NCBI GenBank assembly: GCA_002721815.1
Contig: PBLQ01000023.1
Coordinates: 33,569-82,424 of the forward strand
Direction of reading: 5' to 3'
DNA length: 48,856 nt
Source of the DNA: Myxococcales bacterium
GTDB taxonomy: Bacteria > Myxococcota > UBA727 > GCA-2721815
The notes under the pieces were generated by a model. That model saw only the letters and a program-made list of their open reading frames with translations, did not search any database and was not told the DNA's origin. A program made the translations under genes and the position numbers. Shown here one piece after another: positions 17,535 to 25,038 of the stretch; the first letter of the stretch is position 1, and each line of letters begins with the position of its first letter.

Positions 17535-18236
17535 TTAGTCTTCGTTTTTAACCACGACCACCCGCGCCGCGCGAAGCAATCGACCCTTGCGAACGTATCC
17601 GGTTTGCACCACTTGGGAAATGATGTCGTTTTCTTTCTCCGGATCTTGAATCATGGAGATGGCTTCGTGCCAGTTGGGATCGAAAGGTTGGTCTTTGGCT
17701 TCGATGGGGGTGATGTCGTGTCGCTCCAAGGTGTAGAGCATGTGCTTGAAGATGGCTTGCATCCCGGAGATCCAGGGGGAGTCTTCTTCATTGATATTGG
17801 TGAGCGCTCGCTCAAAGTTATCCATGACTTCGAGCCATTCGGAGAACACTTTATCTTCGGCCTGTTCTACGGCTTGGCTGGTCTCTTTTTGCACTTGCTT
17901 GCGGTAATTTTGGAAGTCGGCTGTTTGCCTGCGGGCGTACTCTTCCAATTGGTTGATCTTTTGTTGCAGGGCAGAAGGCTCTTCTTCAAGAGGTTGAAGG
18001 TCTTCGGGACTCAGTTCCACGGCACCGTCCTCTTGGGGACTGGGTTCTTCTGAATCTATTGGTGCGAAAGCCCCAAAACCATCATCATCATTGAGGATGG
18101 CGTCGCCCAAATCTTGCGAAGCGTTTGGGGAATTGGTTTCAGTCTCGCTGGCTTGGCCTTGCTCTTCTTGCATTTTTTTTGCCTCTTCTGACAGGTGTAT
18201 CACAACGGGATCGTTGTCTTTTGTATTTCCATTCAT
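17535..18236 (-). CDS. grpE: GrpE nucleotide exchange factor
   Basis: A 233-residue GrpE, the cytosolic factor that releases ADP from DnaK. An acidic, disordered N-terminus (about 1-85) is followed by the long dimerisation coiled coil (about 85-150, with YARRQTADFQNYRKQ) and the beta domain ending in VVQTGYVRKGRLLRAARVVVVKN, which matches the family signature. AAGGG seven bases before the ATG supports the start. It precedes the J-protein gene by nine bases. No CIRCE-type inverted repeat was seen upstream; a weak TTGATT / TAAGGT pair (18287-18260) could be a promoter. The N-terminal acidic extension is longer than in E. coli. Confidence 0.95.
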   Translation of the reverse strand: MNGNTKDNDPVVIHLSEEAKKMQEEQGQASETETNSPNASQDLGDAILNDDDGFGAFAPIDSEEPSPQEDGAVELSPEDLQPLEEEPSALQQKINQLEEYARRQTADFQNYRKQVQKETSQAVEQAEDKVFSEWLEVMDNFERALTNINEEDSPWISGMQAIFKHMLYTLERHDITPIEAKDQPFDPNWHEAISMIQDPEKENDIISQVVQTGYVRKGRLLRAARVVVVKNED

Positions 18237-18344
18237 GGTTTGGCCCTTTGGGAGCCCATACCTTAATCACCCTGTGCCTAAAATCAAGGCCGTGGGGGGT
18301 GGAAAAGAGGCAAAAGTGTTTAAATACAACAGGTTAAGAGTTTT

Positions 18345-19103
18345 CTACATGGGTTCGTGGAATTGCAGAACTTGGTTGAAAATCTGAAACTTATCACCGT
18401 CGAAAAGGCGGGCCGGCTCTTTGAGGAGTTGGCCCTTTACTTTGATGGGAATGAACCGCGAAAGAGGCTCTAAGTAATATTGCTCGCCTTTGCGATAGAT
18501 GCAGGCGAATCGTTTGACCCCCGGCAGGCCACCCGAAATTTTGATGTCACAATCATCCCCTTTGCCAATGAACGCCTCCTGCTTTTGCAGTGGGAGAATT
18601 TGTTTCTCTTGGTCTGTAAACCAGGAAACGTGTGCCTCCATCAGGGTTTGGTTGCGTTGATGAAGCCGCTTGAGTTCGTCCAAGCTCATGCTCACTGTTT
18701 TTTGGTCGAGTGACTTGGGCCGGGCGCCCCACGCTTGGTCGATGGCGTCGGAAGCCGCTTCGGAAAGCGGGCTCACGCCAATAGGGGTGTCTTCTTCGAG
18801 AGAGATGGCGTTGGGCGTTTGAATGAAGAGGATCACGTGGCGACCGATTTCAATACGATCACCGTTTTTCAATGGACGTTCGGTGGTGAATTGGCCATTG
18901 ACAAAGAGGCCGTTTTTTCCGTCTTCGATTTTGACGGTCCAAATGCCCCCGGCCCGTTGCAGGAGTGCGTGTTTTCGAGACACAGATTGATGGTCTAAGA
19001 CGATGTCCGCATCTGTCTGTCTGCCAATGCGAATGAGGTCTTTATCGAAATTATATTCTTCGATGAGAGATCGTCCAAGATACAGGCGCCACCTGGCCAT
19101 CAT
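18345..19103 (-). CDS. Protein with two FHA domains
   Basis: A 252-residue cytosolic protein. The first FHA domain (about 5-95) has the phosphothreonine-binding signature residues: IRIGRQTDADIVL, SVSRKHA and NGLFVNG. The C-terminal segment (about 170-250) repeats the pattern in weaker form (AFIGKGDDCDIKI, then KVKGQLLKEPARLFDGDKFQI) and looks like a second, degenerate FHA domain without the Ser-x-x-His core. FHA proteins bind phosphothreonine made by Hanks-type kinases; the kinase encoded from 25039 is the only candidate in this window. It lies 108 bases upstream of grpE on the same strand, and a shared transcript is possible. Ribosome site weak; ATG at 19103 or 19100. Confidence 0.87.
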   Translation of the reverse strand: MMARWRLYLGRSLIEEYNFDKDLIRIGRQTDADIVLDHQSVSRKHALLQRAGGIWTVKIEDGKNGLFVNGQFTTERPLKNGDRIEIGRHVILFIQTPNAISLEEDTPIGVSPLSEAASDAIDQAWGARPKSLDQKTVSMSLDELKRLHQRNQTLMEAHVSWFTDQEKQILPLQKQEAFIGKGDDCDIKISGGLPGVKRFACIYRKGEQYYLEPLSRFIPIKVKGQLLKEPARLFDGDKFQIFNQVLQFHEPM

Positions 19104-19164
19104 TTGCCCCCGAAAATTAAAATGTTCCCATCATGCATGATTATCTCTAAAATTAGCATGGAGT

Positions 19165-19675
19165 TTACAAATTTTCCAAATGCAGCACAAGCGCCCAAAT
19201 TTGTTCATTGTGAAGTAGATCACCAAATCCAGCCATTTGAGATGGGACTTTAGATTTCGCGGATTGCCCAGTTTTTATTTTCTGAAAAATTCCGGCCCGC
19301 ATCTTATCGCCGCCGAAGAAAAAGCCCATCTTTAATCCCATGCCACCGAACTTCCTGGGCGCAGGGGTGAATTTTTGGGGGTTTGTGCGCCCTTGAGGTC
19401 CGTGACAAACGGCACAATTCATGTGCCACAACGCTTGCCCCTCTTTGCGCTGATAGTCAGCCCCATAATTGGGGGGGTTTGGTGGTGGCGTCCCACCCCT
19501 GGTCGGCTTGGCGAAAGGCTTCTTGGCTGATGTTGGCGGCCGAAGCACGCCACGTGGCCCAGGCTTCTTTGTTGTGTGGAAAGTCAGTTTGGTATTGGTT
19601 GGCGGGAATTTGTTTGGCACAGGCCATGAGCGTACAGAAAAGCAATAAGCCAAAGGGCAACAGGACGTGTTTCAT
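19165..19675 (-). pseudogene. Monohaem cytochrome c lipoprotein, frameshifted in a seven-C tract
   Basis: The gene starts at an ATG at 19675 after GAGGAGG and encodes a lipoprotein signal (LLLFCTLMAC). As read, it stops after 72 residues (stop at 19457-19459). Removing one C from a run of seven (plus-strand G at 19471-19477) joins it to a frame that carries TTKPPNYGADYQRKEGQ, the haem-binding motif CAVCH, a likely axial Met in PSQMAGFGDLL and a C-terminal helix, the pattern of a class I cytochrome c of about 169 residues. It would be an envelope electron carrier; partner oxidase or reductase is not visible. The lesion could be an assembly error, a true mutation or slipped-strand variation. 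Confidence 0.8.
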
Positions 19676-19705
19676 GGGGAACCTCCTCGCATGGTTTGCG
19701 CTTTG

Positions 19706-19720
19706 TAGCACCCAGTGCTA
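19706..19720. promoter_or_regulatory. Perfect inverted repeat in a divergent intergenic region
   Basis: TAGCAC and GTGCTA, separated by three bases, form a perfect 15-base dyad in the 57 bases between the cytochrome c start (19675) and the ATG at 19733 of the transporter operon. Its position suits an operator for one or both directions. No regulator gene is adjacent. Confidence 0.3.
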
Positions 19721-19732
19721 AGTCTTGGCCTC

Positions 19733-19942
19733 ATGCATACTTGGTCTTATATCTATTTATACCTCGTTGGGGGACTTTTTTACGCCATTGGTTCTTACCT
19801 TTGCATACGGGCGGAAATGATCGATTTAAAGGCGTCCCAAGATCGTCGCATGTTTTATGCGACCACCGCCAGCCTCATTCTTTTTGCGGTGGTGCATGGT
19901 TATTTCCAGCTGGTTTTGCCTTATGGAACGGGAGCGCCATAA
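19733..19942 (+). CDS. Small membrane protein preceding a sodium:solute symporter
   Basis: A 69-residue protein with two predicted membrane helices (LYLVGGLFYAIGSYLCI and FYATTASLILFAVVHGYFQ) joined by a charged loop. Its TAA is directly followed by the ATG of the symporter, so the two are translationally linked. Known symporter systems such as YhdT-PanF and the small proteins next to ActP show the same arrangement, and an accessory or assembly subunit is the likeliest role. I chose the ATG at 19733; a GTG at 19715 in the same frame lies inside an inverted repeat. Neither has a strong ribosome site. Confidence 0.7.
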   Translation: MHTWSYIYLYLVGGLFYAIGSYLCIRAEMIDLKASQDRRMFYATTASLILFAVVHGYFQLVLPYGTGAP

Positions 19943-21808
19943 ATGGGCGGTATTCAGCTGACCAATCTAGATGTGGTGTTGATCATCGCATACGTCATCG
20001 CCATTTACGGTTTCGGGCTGTATTTTGCCCGGCATACCAAAAGCACCACCGATTATTTCTTTTCGGGCCGTAAGTTTGCTTGGTGGATCATCGCCTTTTC
20101 CATGATCGCTTCCATTGTGGGTTCTTACTCGTTCATCAAGTATTCGGCGGCAGGCTTTACCTACGGTTTGTCCTCAAGCATGAGTTATCTGAATGATTGG
20201 TTTTTCATGCCGCTTTGGATGTTTGGCTGGCTGCCCATCATGTATTACGCCCGCATCGTATCGGTACCCGAGTATTTTGAGCGCCGCTTTGATCGCAAAA
20301 CCCGCTTGATGGCCTTGATATTTATCTCACTTTATTTGGTGGGCTATATCGGGATTAATTTTTATACCCTGGGTGTGGCGCTCAACACCTTGTTGGGTCT
20401 GGATACCTTTGTGGCCGCCGCATTGGTTTCGGTTGGCACCGCCATCTATGTTTTTTCTGGCGGTCAAACCGCAGTGATCATGACCGACCTTTTGCAGGGG
20501 GTGGTGTTGCTGGCAGCGGGTCTGGCCATCTTCATATTGGGCTTTGATTACCTTGGCGGTGGTTCACTGCTGGCGGGTATTGAAAACTTTTGGAATGGAC
20601 TGCCCCAAAGCCATCGATTCATGCTCGCAGACTTCAACCAACCCAGTAAGTTTCATTTTGTGGGCGTGTTCTGGCAGGACGCGATTGCCGGCTCCATTGC
20701 GGTTTATTTTTTCAACCAAGGCATCTTGATGCGTTTCTTGGCTTTAAAGAGCGTTCATGAGGGACGGAAAGCCATCGTGGCCTCTTTGGTGGTTTTGTTT
20801 CCCTTGGCCGTTTTGGCTGTGGGCAATGCCGGTTGGCTCGGGGCGGCCATGCACAACCTGGGGATGATTCCCGAAGCTTACGCCAACCCAAACCCCAAAG
20901 ATGTGTTCGTGGTCGTCACCAAAATTCTGGTGCAGCCGGGTTTGTTCGGCTTGGTGATGGCGGCTCTTTTGGCCGCTTTGATGTCATCAACTGACACCCT
21001 TATCAATGCGACATCGGCTGTGGTGGTGAACGATATTCTCAAGCCCTTCGCCTGGCCGGGGCGCTCCGATGAAGAATATTTGAAATTGGCGCGCTGGATT
21101 TCTGTGGTGGCCGCGGGTGTGGGGCTGTCATTGGTACCATTGTACATGTCGTTCAAATCAATTTATTTGGCCCATGCGACATTTGTTGCCACCATCACAC
21201 CTCCCATGGCGGTATGTGTAATCATGGGCTTTGTTTGGAAGCGCATGACCGCCAACGCTGCATTTTGGACGTTGCTGGGCGGTGGTTTTGCGGTGGGTTT
21301 CTCCATTTTTGTTCCCGATGTCATCACGCCTTTTGCTCATGGGGTTTCCGACGAGGGCGGTTTTAAGTACATGAGGGCACTTTATGGTTTGGTGGTCTCC
21401 GGTGTCATCGGCGTGGTGGTAACCCTGATCACGTCGCCCAAAAAGTCGGACGAAGAAATTAAAGGATTAACATTGAGCTCTTTGAAGCAAGCCGAGCAGG
21501 ACTTCAAAGGGGCCGTGCCTGTGAACAAAAAAGTGGGTCGCGTTGTCAAACTTCAGGTTCAAGTGGTACCGCCCCAGCCTGACAACGGGCTGTCATTGCA
21601 CCCTGATGATCTTGCAGTGATGAGTGCCGATGTGGGGGATATGATTTATGTGGCCGACGGGCGGTGGTATTTGGGGGGATTGCGGGCTGCCCACGCGGTG
21701 GTCACCAGCAGTGATGGTGAGCAGGGTGTGGTTAAAATCCCCAGCAATATCGTGCACGAAAATAATCTGTTGCCTGAAAAAGGGGTGCGTGTGGAAAAGC
21801 TGCTTTAG
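19943..21808 (+). CDS. Sodium:solute symporter (SSS family) with C-terminal soluble tail
   Basis: A 621-residue inner-membrane transporter. The first 500 residues contain about 13 membrane helices with SSS features: STTDYFFSGRKFAWWIIAFSMIAS near the start, SVPEYFERRFDRKTR, and MAALLAALMSSTDTLINATSAVV, which holds the Ser/Thr residues of the second sodium site. Substrate cannot be read; sugar, amino acid, organic acid and vitamin carriers all belong here. The last 110 residues or so are soluble and include VVPPQPDNGLSLHPDDLAVMSADVGDMIYVADGRWYLGG, not part of the usual family fold. It follows a small membrane protein with no gap. The stop overlaps the convergent amidohydrolase gene by four bases. 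Confidence 0.92.
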   Translation: MGGIQLTNLDVVLIIAYVIAIYGFGLYFARHTKSTTDYFFSGRKFAWWIIAFSMIASIVGSYSFIKYSAAGFTYGLSSSMSYLNDWFFMPLWMFGWLPIMYYARIVSVPEYFERRFDRKTRLMALIFISLYLVGYIGINFYTLGVALNTLLGLDTFVAAALVSVGTAIYVFSGGQTAVIMTDLLQGVVLLAAGLAIFILGFDYLGGGSLLAGIENFWNGLPQSHRFMLADFNQPSKFHFVGVFWQDAIAGSIAVYFFNQGILMRFLALKSVHEGRKAIVASLVVLFPLAVLAVGNAGWLGAAMHNLGMIPEAYANPNPKDVFVVVTKILVQPGLFGLVMAALLAALMSSTDTLINATSAVVVNDILKPFAWPGRSDEEYLKLARWISVVAAGVGLSLVPLYMSFKSIYLAHATFVATITPPMAVCVIMGFVWKRMTANAAFWTLLGGGFAVGFSIFVPDVITPFAHGVSDEGGFKYMRALYGLVVSGVIGVVVTLITSPKKSDEEIKGLTLSSLKQAEQDFKGAVPVNKKVGRVVKLQVQVVPPQPDNGLSLHPDDLAVMSADVGDMIYVADGRWYLGGLRAAHAVVTSSDGEQGVVKIPSNIVHENNLLPEKGVRVEKLL

Positions 21809-22563
21809 CTCTGGTTCGCAAAACGCCACCGACATAAGTCTTTCAATATTTTTGCCAAAATCAATCCAAACCCATGGGCTTGGTTATCATTACCAATCAA
21901 GTCTTGTCGCACTTCGAGTTCGAGGTTGACGAGGTTGTGCTGGGTGCCATGCTTATGAGGGGAAAACATCATACCATCCACCCCTGACCAAGGCTCATTC
22001 AGACGTACATCAAATCCGTGGGCCTTGAAGCCGTCGCGCATTTGATGGGCCTCTTTTTCGTAATCGTCGTATAGTACGCCCACTTCTACTTCCCTTTGCT
22101 GGCCGAGGTAGTTCGGGGTGAAGGAATGAATGGAGAAGACTAAAAAGTTAGCATTCATTTTCAGTCGTGTTTGAATCATTCGCTCAACAGCTTGGTGGTA
22201 GGGCTCATAGTAAGTTTCGACCCTTCTTTGAACTTCGTCACTATTTATATGTTGATTGAAGGACAATGCGTGGCCCTCCAATTCGTATCGAATAAAGGTA
22301 TCATCGCTGACCGGACGGTTTGGATCACAGACCAAGCGAGAGAAGTTGGCCATCACCGCGCTGCACCCCAATTGCTCAGCAACGGTTTTGATCACCGTGG
22401 CCACGCCAATGTCCCAAGCCCAGTGCGTTTGTAGCCATGGATGGTCTTGGGCTGAGGTCTGCAAAGGAGGCGGAACCACGTTGCTGGCATGCTCGCACAA
22501 CAACACGAGGGGGGCTTCAGGGTCACGTGATTGAATGTGTAGAAATGAGGGACGGGCCATCAT
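21805..22563 (-). CDS. N-formylglutamate amidohydrolase family protein
   Basis: A 252-residue cytosolic hydrolase of the N-formylglutamate amidohydrolase (HutG-type) family. Motifs seen are LLCEHASNVVPP near residue 20, WAWDIGVATV, SRLVCDPNRP, the FSIHSFTP metal-site region near 145, and HNLVNLELEVRQDL near the C-terminus. Relatives release formate from N-formylglutamate at the end of histidine breakdown, but no hut gene is near and many members have other or unknown substrates. It lies six bases downstream of the large J-like protein gene, so the two likely share a transcript. The start can be either of two tandem ATGs (22563 or 22560). Confidence 0.88.
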   Translation of the reverse strand: MMARPSFLHIQSRDPEAPLVLLCEHASNVVPPPLQTSAQDHPWLQTHWAWDIGVATVIKTVAEQLGCSAVMANFSRLVCDPNRPVSDDTFIRYELEGHALSFNQHINSDEVQRRVETYYEPYHQAVERMIQTRLKMNANFLVFSIHSFTPNYLGQQREVEVGVLYDDYEKEAHQMRDGFKAHGFDVRLNEPWSGVDGMMFSPHKHGTQHNLVNLELEVRQDLIGNDNQAHGFGLILAKILKDLCRWRFANQS

Positions 22564-22569
22564 GCGTGT

Positions 22570-24897
22570 TTACCCTCGCTCGGATTTTCCAGATAATTGA
22601 TCCAGAAGAGCTTGGGCGGCAGAGTTTGGATAGATATCCATGGCTGCATCCAGTTTGCGTTGGGCTGCAAAGTCTTCGTCACGAAACATGTCCATGCGGG
22701 CTTGTTTAATGAGGTGGGTCGCCATGTCCTTTCTCGATTTTTTGTCGTGGTGTTCTTTGCGGTACAAATCACGGCTTTTCTTATCATCAATAAACCGAAA
22801 CGCGCTTTCAACCTTTTCCCAAATTTTATCTGCCCATTCGGGGGCTTCGTTGCGCCGCTTCCCTTGAGGCCCAAAGAGTTGACGGTGTTCATGGTAACTT
22901 TCAATGATTTCGATGGGCGAACAAAACCAGTGCAGTTCTAAGGTTTCAAATGGATTGGCCTCTTCAATGCGTTCGAAATGATCCACCAGGGTTTCGACCC
23001 GGTCTTTAAGACTGAGGGTTGGTGCTTCCCAATCCAAAAAGTTATGCATTTCGAGTAAAGCCATGGCTTCCAGACCGCTTTTGCGATCGCCCTCCACCAA
23101 AAGCAGGTTTCGGCCCACTTCTTGGCCATTGTACTTAAATGTCACGTGTCGTTCGAGAAGCTTGGGCAAGCCCAGCACGTGGACCCTTTTTTCCCCCAGT
23201 GATGTAAGTTTGGGGGCGAGGTCAAAGCGGCTGGTCATGGCCTCGTTTAAATCCTCTTCCTCGTAATGAGATAAGAGGAGGCGGGTGGCCGCTGACAGCA
23301 GTTTCACGATGTGAATTTTGCTTAAGGCCGGGGGGATTTTAGGTCGCTCGATGATGGCGTAAACGGTGCCCGGTTCACTCAAGTATTGGGCGAGTTGGCC
23401 CACGTCGAACCTGGAGAAGAGGGTGATGCCTTCTTGTACAAAAAAGTTGCGGGTTTGACCGTCACGCAACTTAAGGATCACCTCACAAATGCCTTCCGCA
23501 CCGGTGAGGACCCGCAATAAAATAATGGCACTGGGTTGATTGAGGTCTCCAATGGTGGGCTGATTTTCAAAATTCTGGTCCAAAAGCTCAGCGGCGGAAT
23601 TGGGGATACACAAGGTCCCGGCCAAAGAGAGACCCGCGGTTTTTTTGTCTTCTACAATTGTTTCCCGGCTGATGGCTTCATTAATTTCTTCTAGTGCCGC
23701 GTCCAACGCCGCTTGGTCGGGGAAGTTGGCCACCAGCTGACCTCGACCCATGGGTTGAATGTGTGCAGGAATCGGATTAAATTGAGTACCACTAATTTGA
23801 AAAATGGCTTCGGTTTCAAAAGCCATGGGCAAGTCTTGTTGGCTGGTGAGCATGAGCGCGGACATGCTGGCCAGTTCGTCTTGTATTTTTTTAAAGTCAT
23901 CCACATGCCAAAAGTAGAGGGTTTCTTTGGAACGGAGCTCTGGCGGGCGGATCTCTCGAGGTGCTCTGGCCAGTGCGACCTGAGTACGGGACCACGCCAT
24001 ATCGCTGCAGAGCGTGCGGGCTTCAGTTTCCACTTCTTTGAGACTTTCAAATACAAACACCCCTTTGCCTGCTTCAGTAAGCTCGACGATCACATCCACC
24101 ATGTTGGACATGTTGTTTTGATTGATCAGAGTGATGGAAAGCTCTTTGCCTTGTTCAGGGGGGCTGGCGCAATCAAAGGGCATGAGGTTACGGAGGTAAA
24201 GGCGCTGAACAAAGTACGCGATGGATTCATCGCTGCCAAAGAAGACGCGATCCACCCCGTCGAAAAAGGGGAGGGTGTGCGGGTGTTCTTCTTCGATGAA
24301 TTCGTCGTCTTCAGACCGCGGATTTGGAATCGTGGCACTGACAAGCGGCTCATCTTCTTGAGTTAGTTCTGGAGGAAGCGATTGCGCATCCGAGCTATCG
24401 TGCTCCAATTCGGGTTCACCTTCTTGGGTGACGAACTCGTTTTCATTGGCGGGGGCGGCAGCATCCAAAAAATTGATCGGAATGGGAGCGGGCATCGGTG
24501 GTTGAGAAATGTGTTCAATCAGGGGTTCTGACTCATTGGAAATGAGCACTGCCTCCGTACTGATGCCGGGGGGAATGGTGTCATTGGGATCGGTGAAATC
24601 CATGGGAGCGGGGGCAGCATGGTCTTGTTGCGCTTCAACCAAGGTACTGAGCCGTTCCGATGCGACATCTTTTAGATAATCTTGGGCCGCTTTGCTTGAA
24701 GCCGGAGGCCTAAAGGCCGCGCCATCATTTTTTTTTGGGAAATCTACCAGCCTTCGAAGTGCTGCTTCTCGCATGGCCGAAATATTCGCTTCGCGTACCG
24801 CTTGCATGACATAACGACTCGCTTCTCGCAGGCCGCCTTGCCGCAATTGGTGAGCGAGGGTTTCACCCGCATCTTTAAGTTCTGGATCCTTGGCCAA
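22570..24897 (-). CDS. Large multidomain protein with C-terminal J-like segment
   Basis: A 775-residue cytosolic protein of unknown function. Residues 1-200 are acidic and low in complexity. The middle (about 220-480) has two related alpha/beta blocks resembling PilZ-like or similar sensory modules. A block near 500-650, including GRNLLLVEGDRKSG, resembles the DUF4388/PATAN group. The C-terminus (about 655-735) reads FETLELHWFCSPIEIIESYHEHRQLF, then KIWEKVESAFRFIDDKKSRDLYR, like a J-domain whose HPD motif is missing, followed by a TPR-like tail. The start is probably TTG at 24897, ten bases after AGGAG. Domain names rest on pattern only. It is divergent from the kinase gene, 141 bases away. 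Confidence 0.72.
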   Translation of the reverse strand: MAKDPELKDAGETLAHQLRQGGLREASRYVMQAVREANISAMREAALRRLVDFPKKNDGAAFRPPASSKAAQDYLKDVASERLSTLVEAQQDHAAPAPMDFTDPNDTIPPGISTEAVLISNESEPLIEHISQPPMPAPIPINFLDAAAPANENEFVTQEGEPELEHDSSDAQSLPPELTQEDEPLVSATIPNPRSEDDEFIEEEHPHTLPFFDGVDRVFFGSDESIAYFVQRLYLRNLMPFDCASPPEQGKELSITLINQNNMSNMVDVIVELTEAGKGVFVFESLKEVETEARTLCSDMAWSRTQVALARAPREIRPPELRSKETLYFWHVDDFKKIQDELASMSALMLTSQQDLPMAFETEAIFQISGTQFNPIPAHIQPMGRGQLVANFPDQAALDAALEEINEAISRETIVEDKKTAGLSLAGTLCIPNSAAELLDQNFENQPTIGDLNQPSAIILLRVLTGAEGICEVILKLRDGQTRNFFVQEGITLFSRFDVGQLAQYLSEPGTVYAIIERPKIPPALSKIHIVKLLSAATRLLLSHYEEEDLNEAMTSRFDLAPKLTSLGEKRVHVLGLPKLLERHVTFKYNGQEVGRNLLLVEGDRKSGLEAMALLEMHNFLDWEAPTLSLKDRVETLVDHFERIEEANPFETLELHWFCSPIEIIESYHEHRQLFGPQGKRRNEAPEWADKIWEKVESAFRFIDDKKSRDLYRKEHHDKKSRKDMATHLIKQARMDMFRDEDFAAQRKLDAAMDIYPNSAAQALLDQLSGKSERG

Positions 24898-24977
24898 CGA
24901 AGCGTTTCTCCTACACCAGTTTCAACCCCTTAATTTAACTTATTAAAACTACGAACCCAAAAAAACCCTTCTACTAA

Positions 24978-25007
24978 TTGCACGCAAGGGAGACAGCCCT
25001 GTAAGAT
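24978..25007 (+). promoter_or_regulatory. Candidate sigma-70 type promoter for the Ser/Thr kinase
   Basis: TTGCAC (24978-24983) and TAAGAT (25002-25007) with an 18-base spacer lie 31 bases before the kinase ATG. The spacer contains AGACAGCCC, and a similar GGACAGCCC occurs at 11721 before the Cys-rich lipoprotein gene. Confidence 0.4.
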
Positions 25008-25038
25008 GTTTTAAAATAGGGCTTTTTTAGGAAATGAC

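Noticed and set aside
17421-18053. Plus-strand open frame of 210 codons
   Set aside because: It is antisense to grpE and the J-protein start, which have clear family motifs; long shadow frames are expected here.
18237-18344. CIRCE heat-shock operator before grpE
   Set aside because: No nine-base inverted repeat of the TTAGCACTC type is present in this interval.
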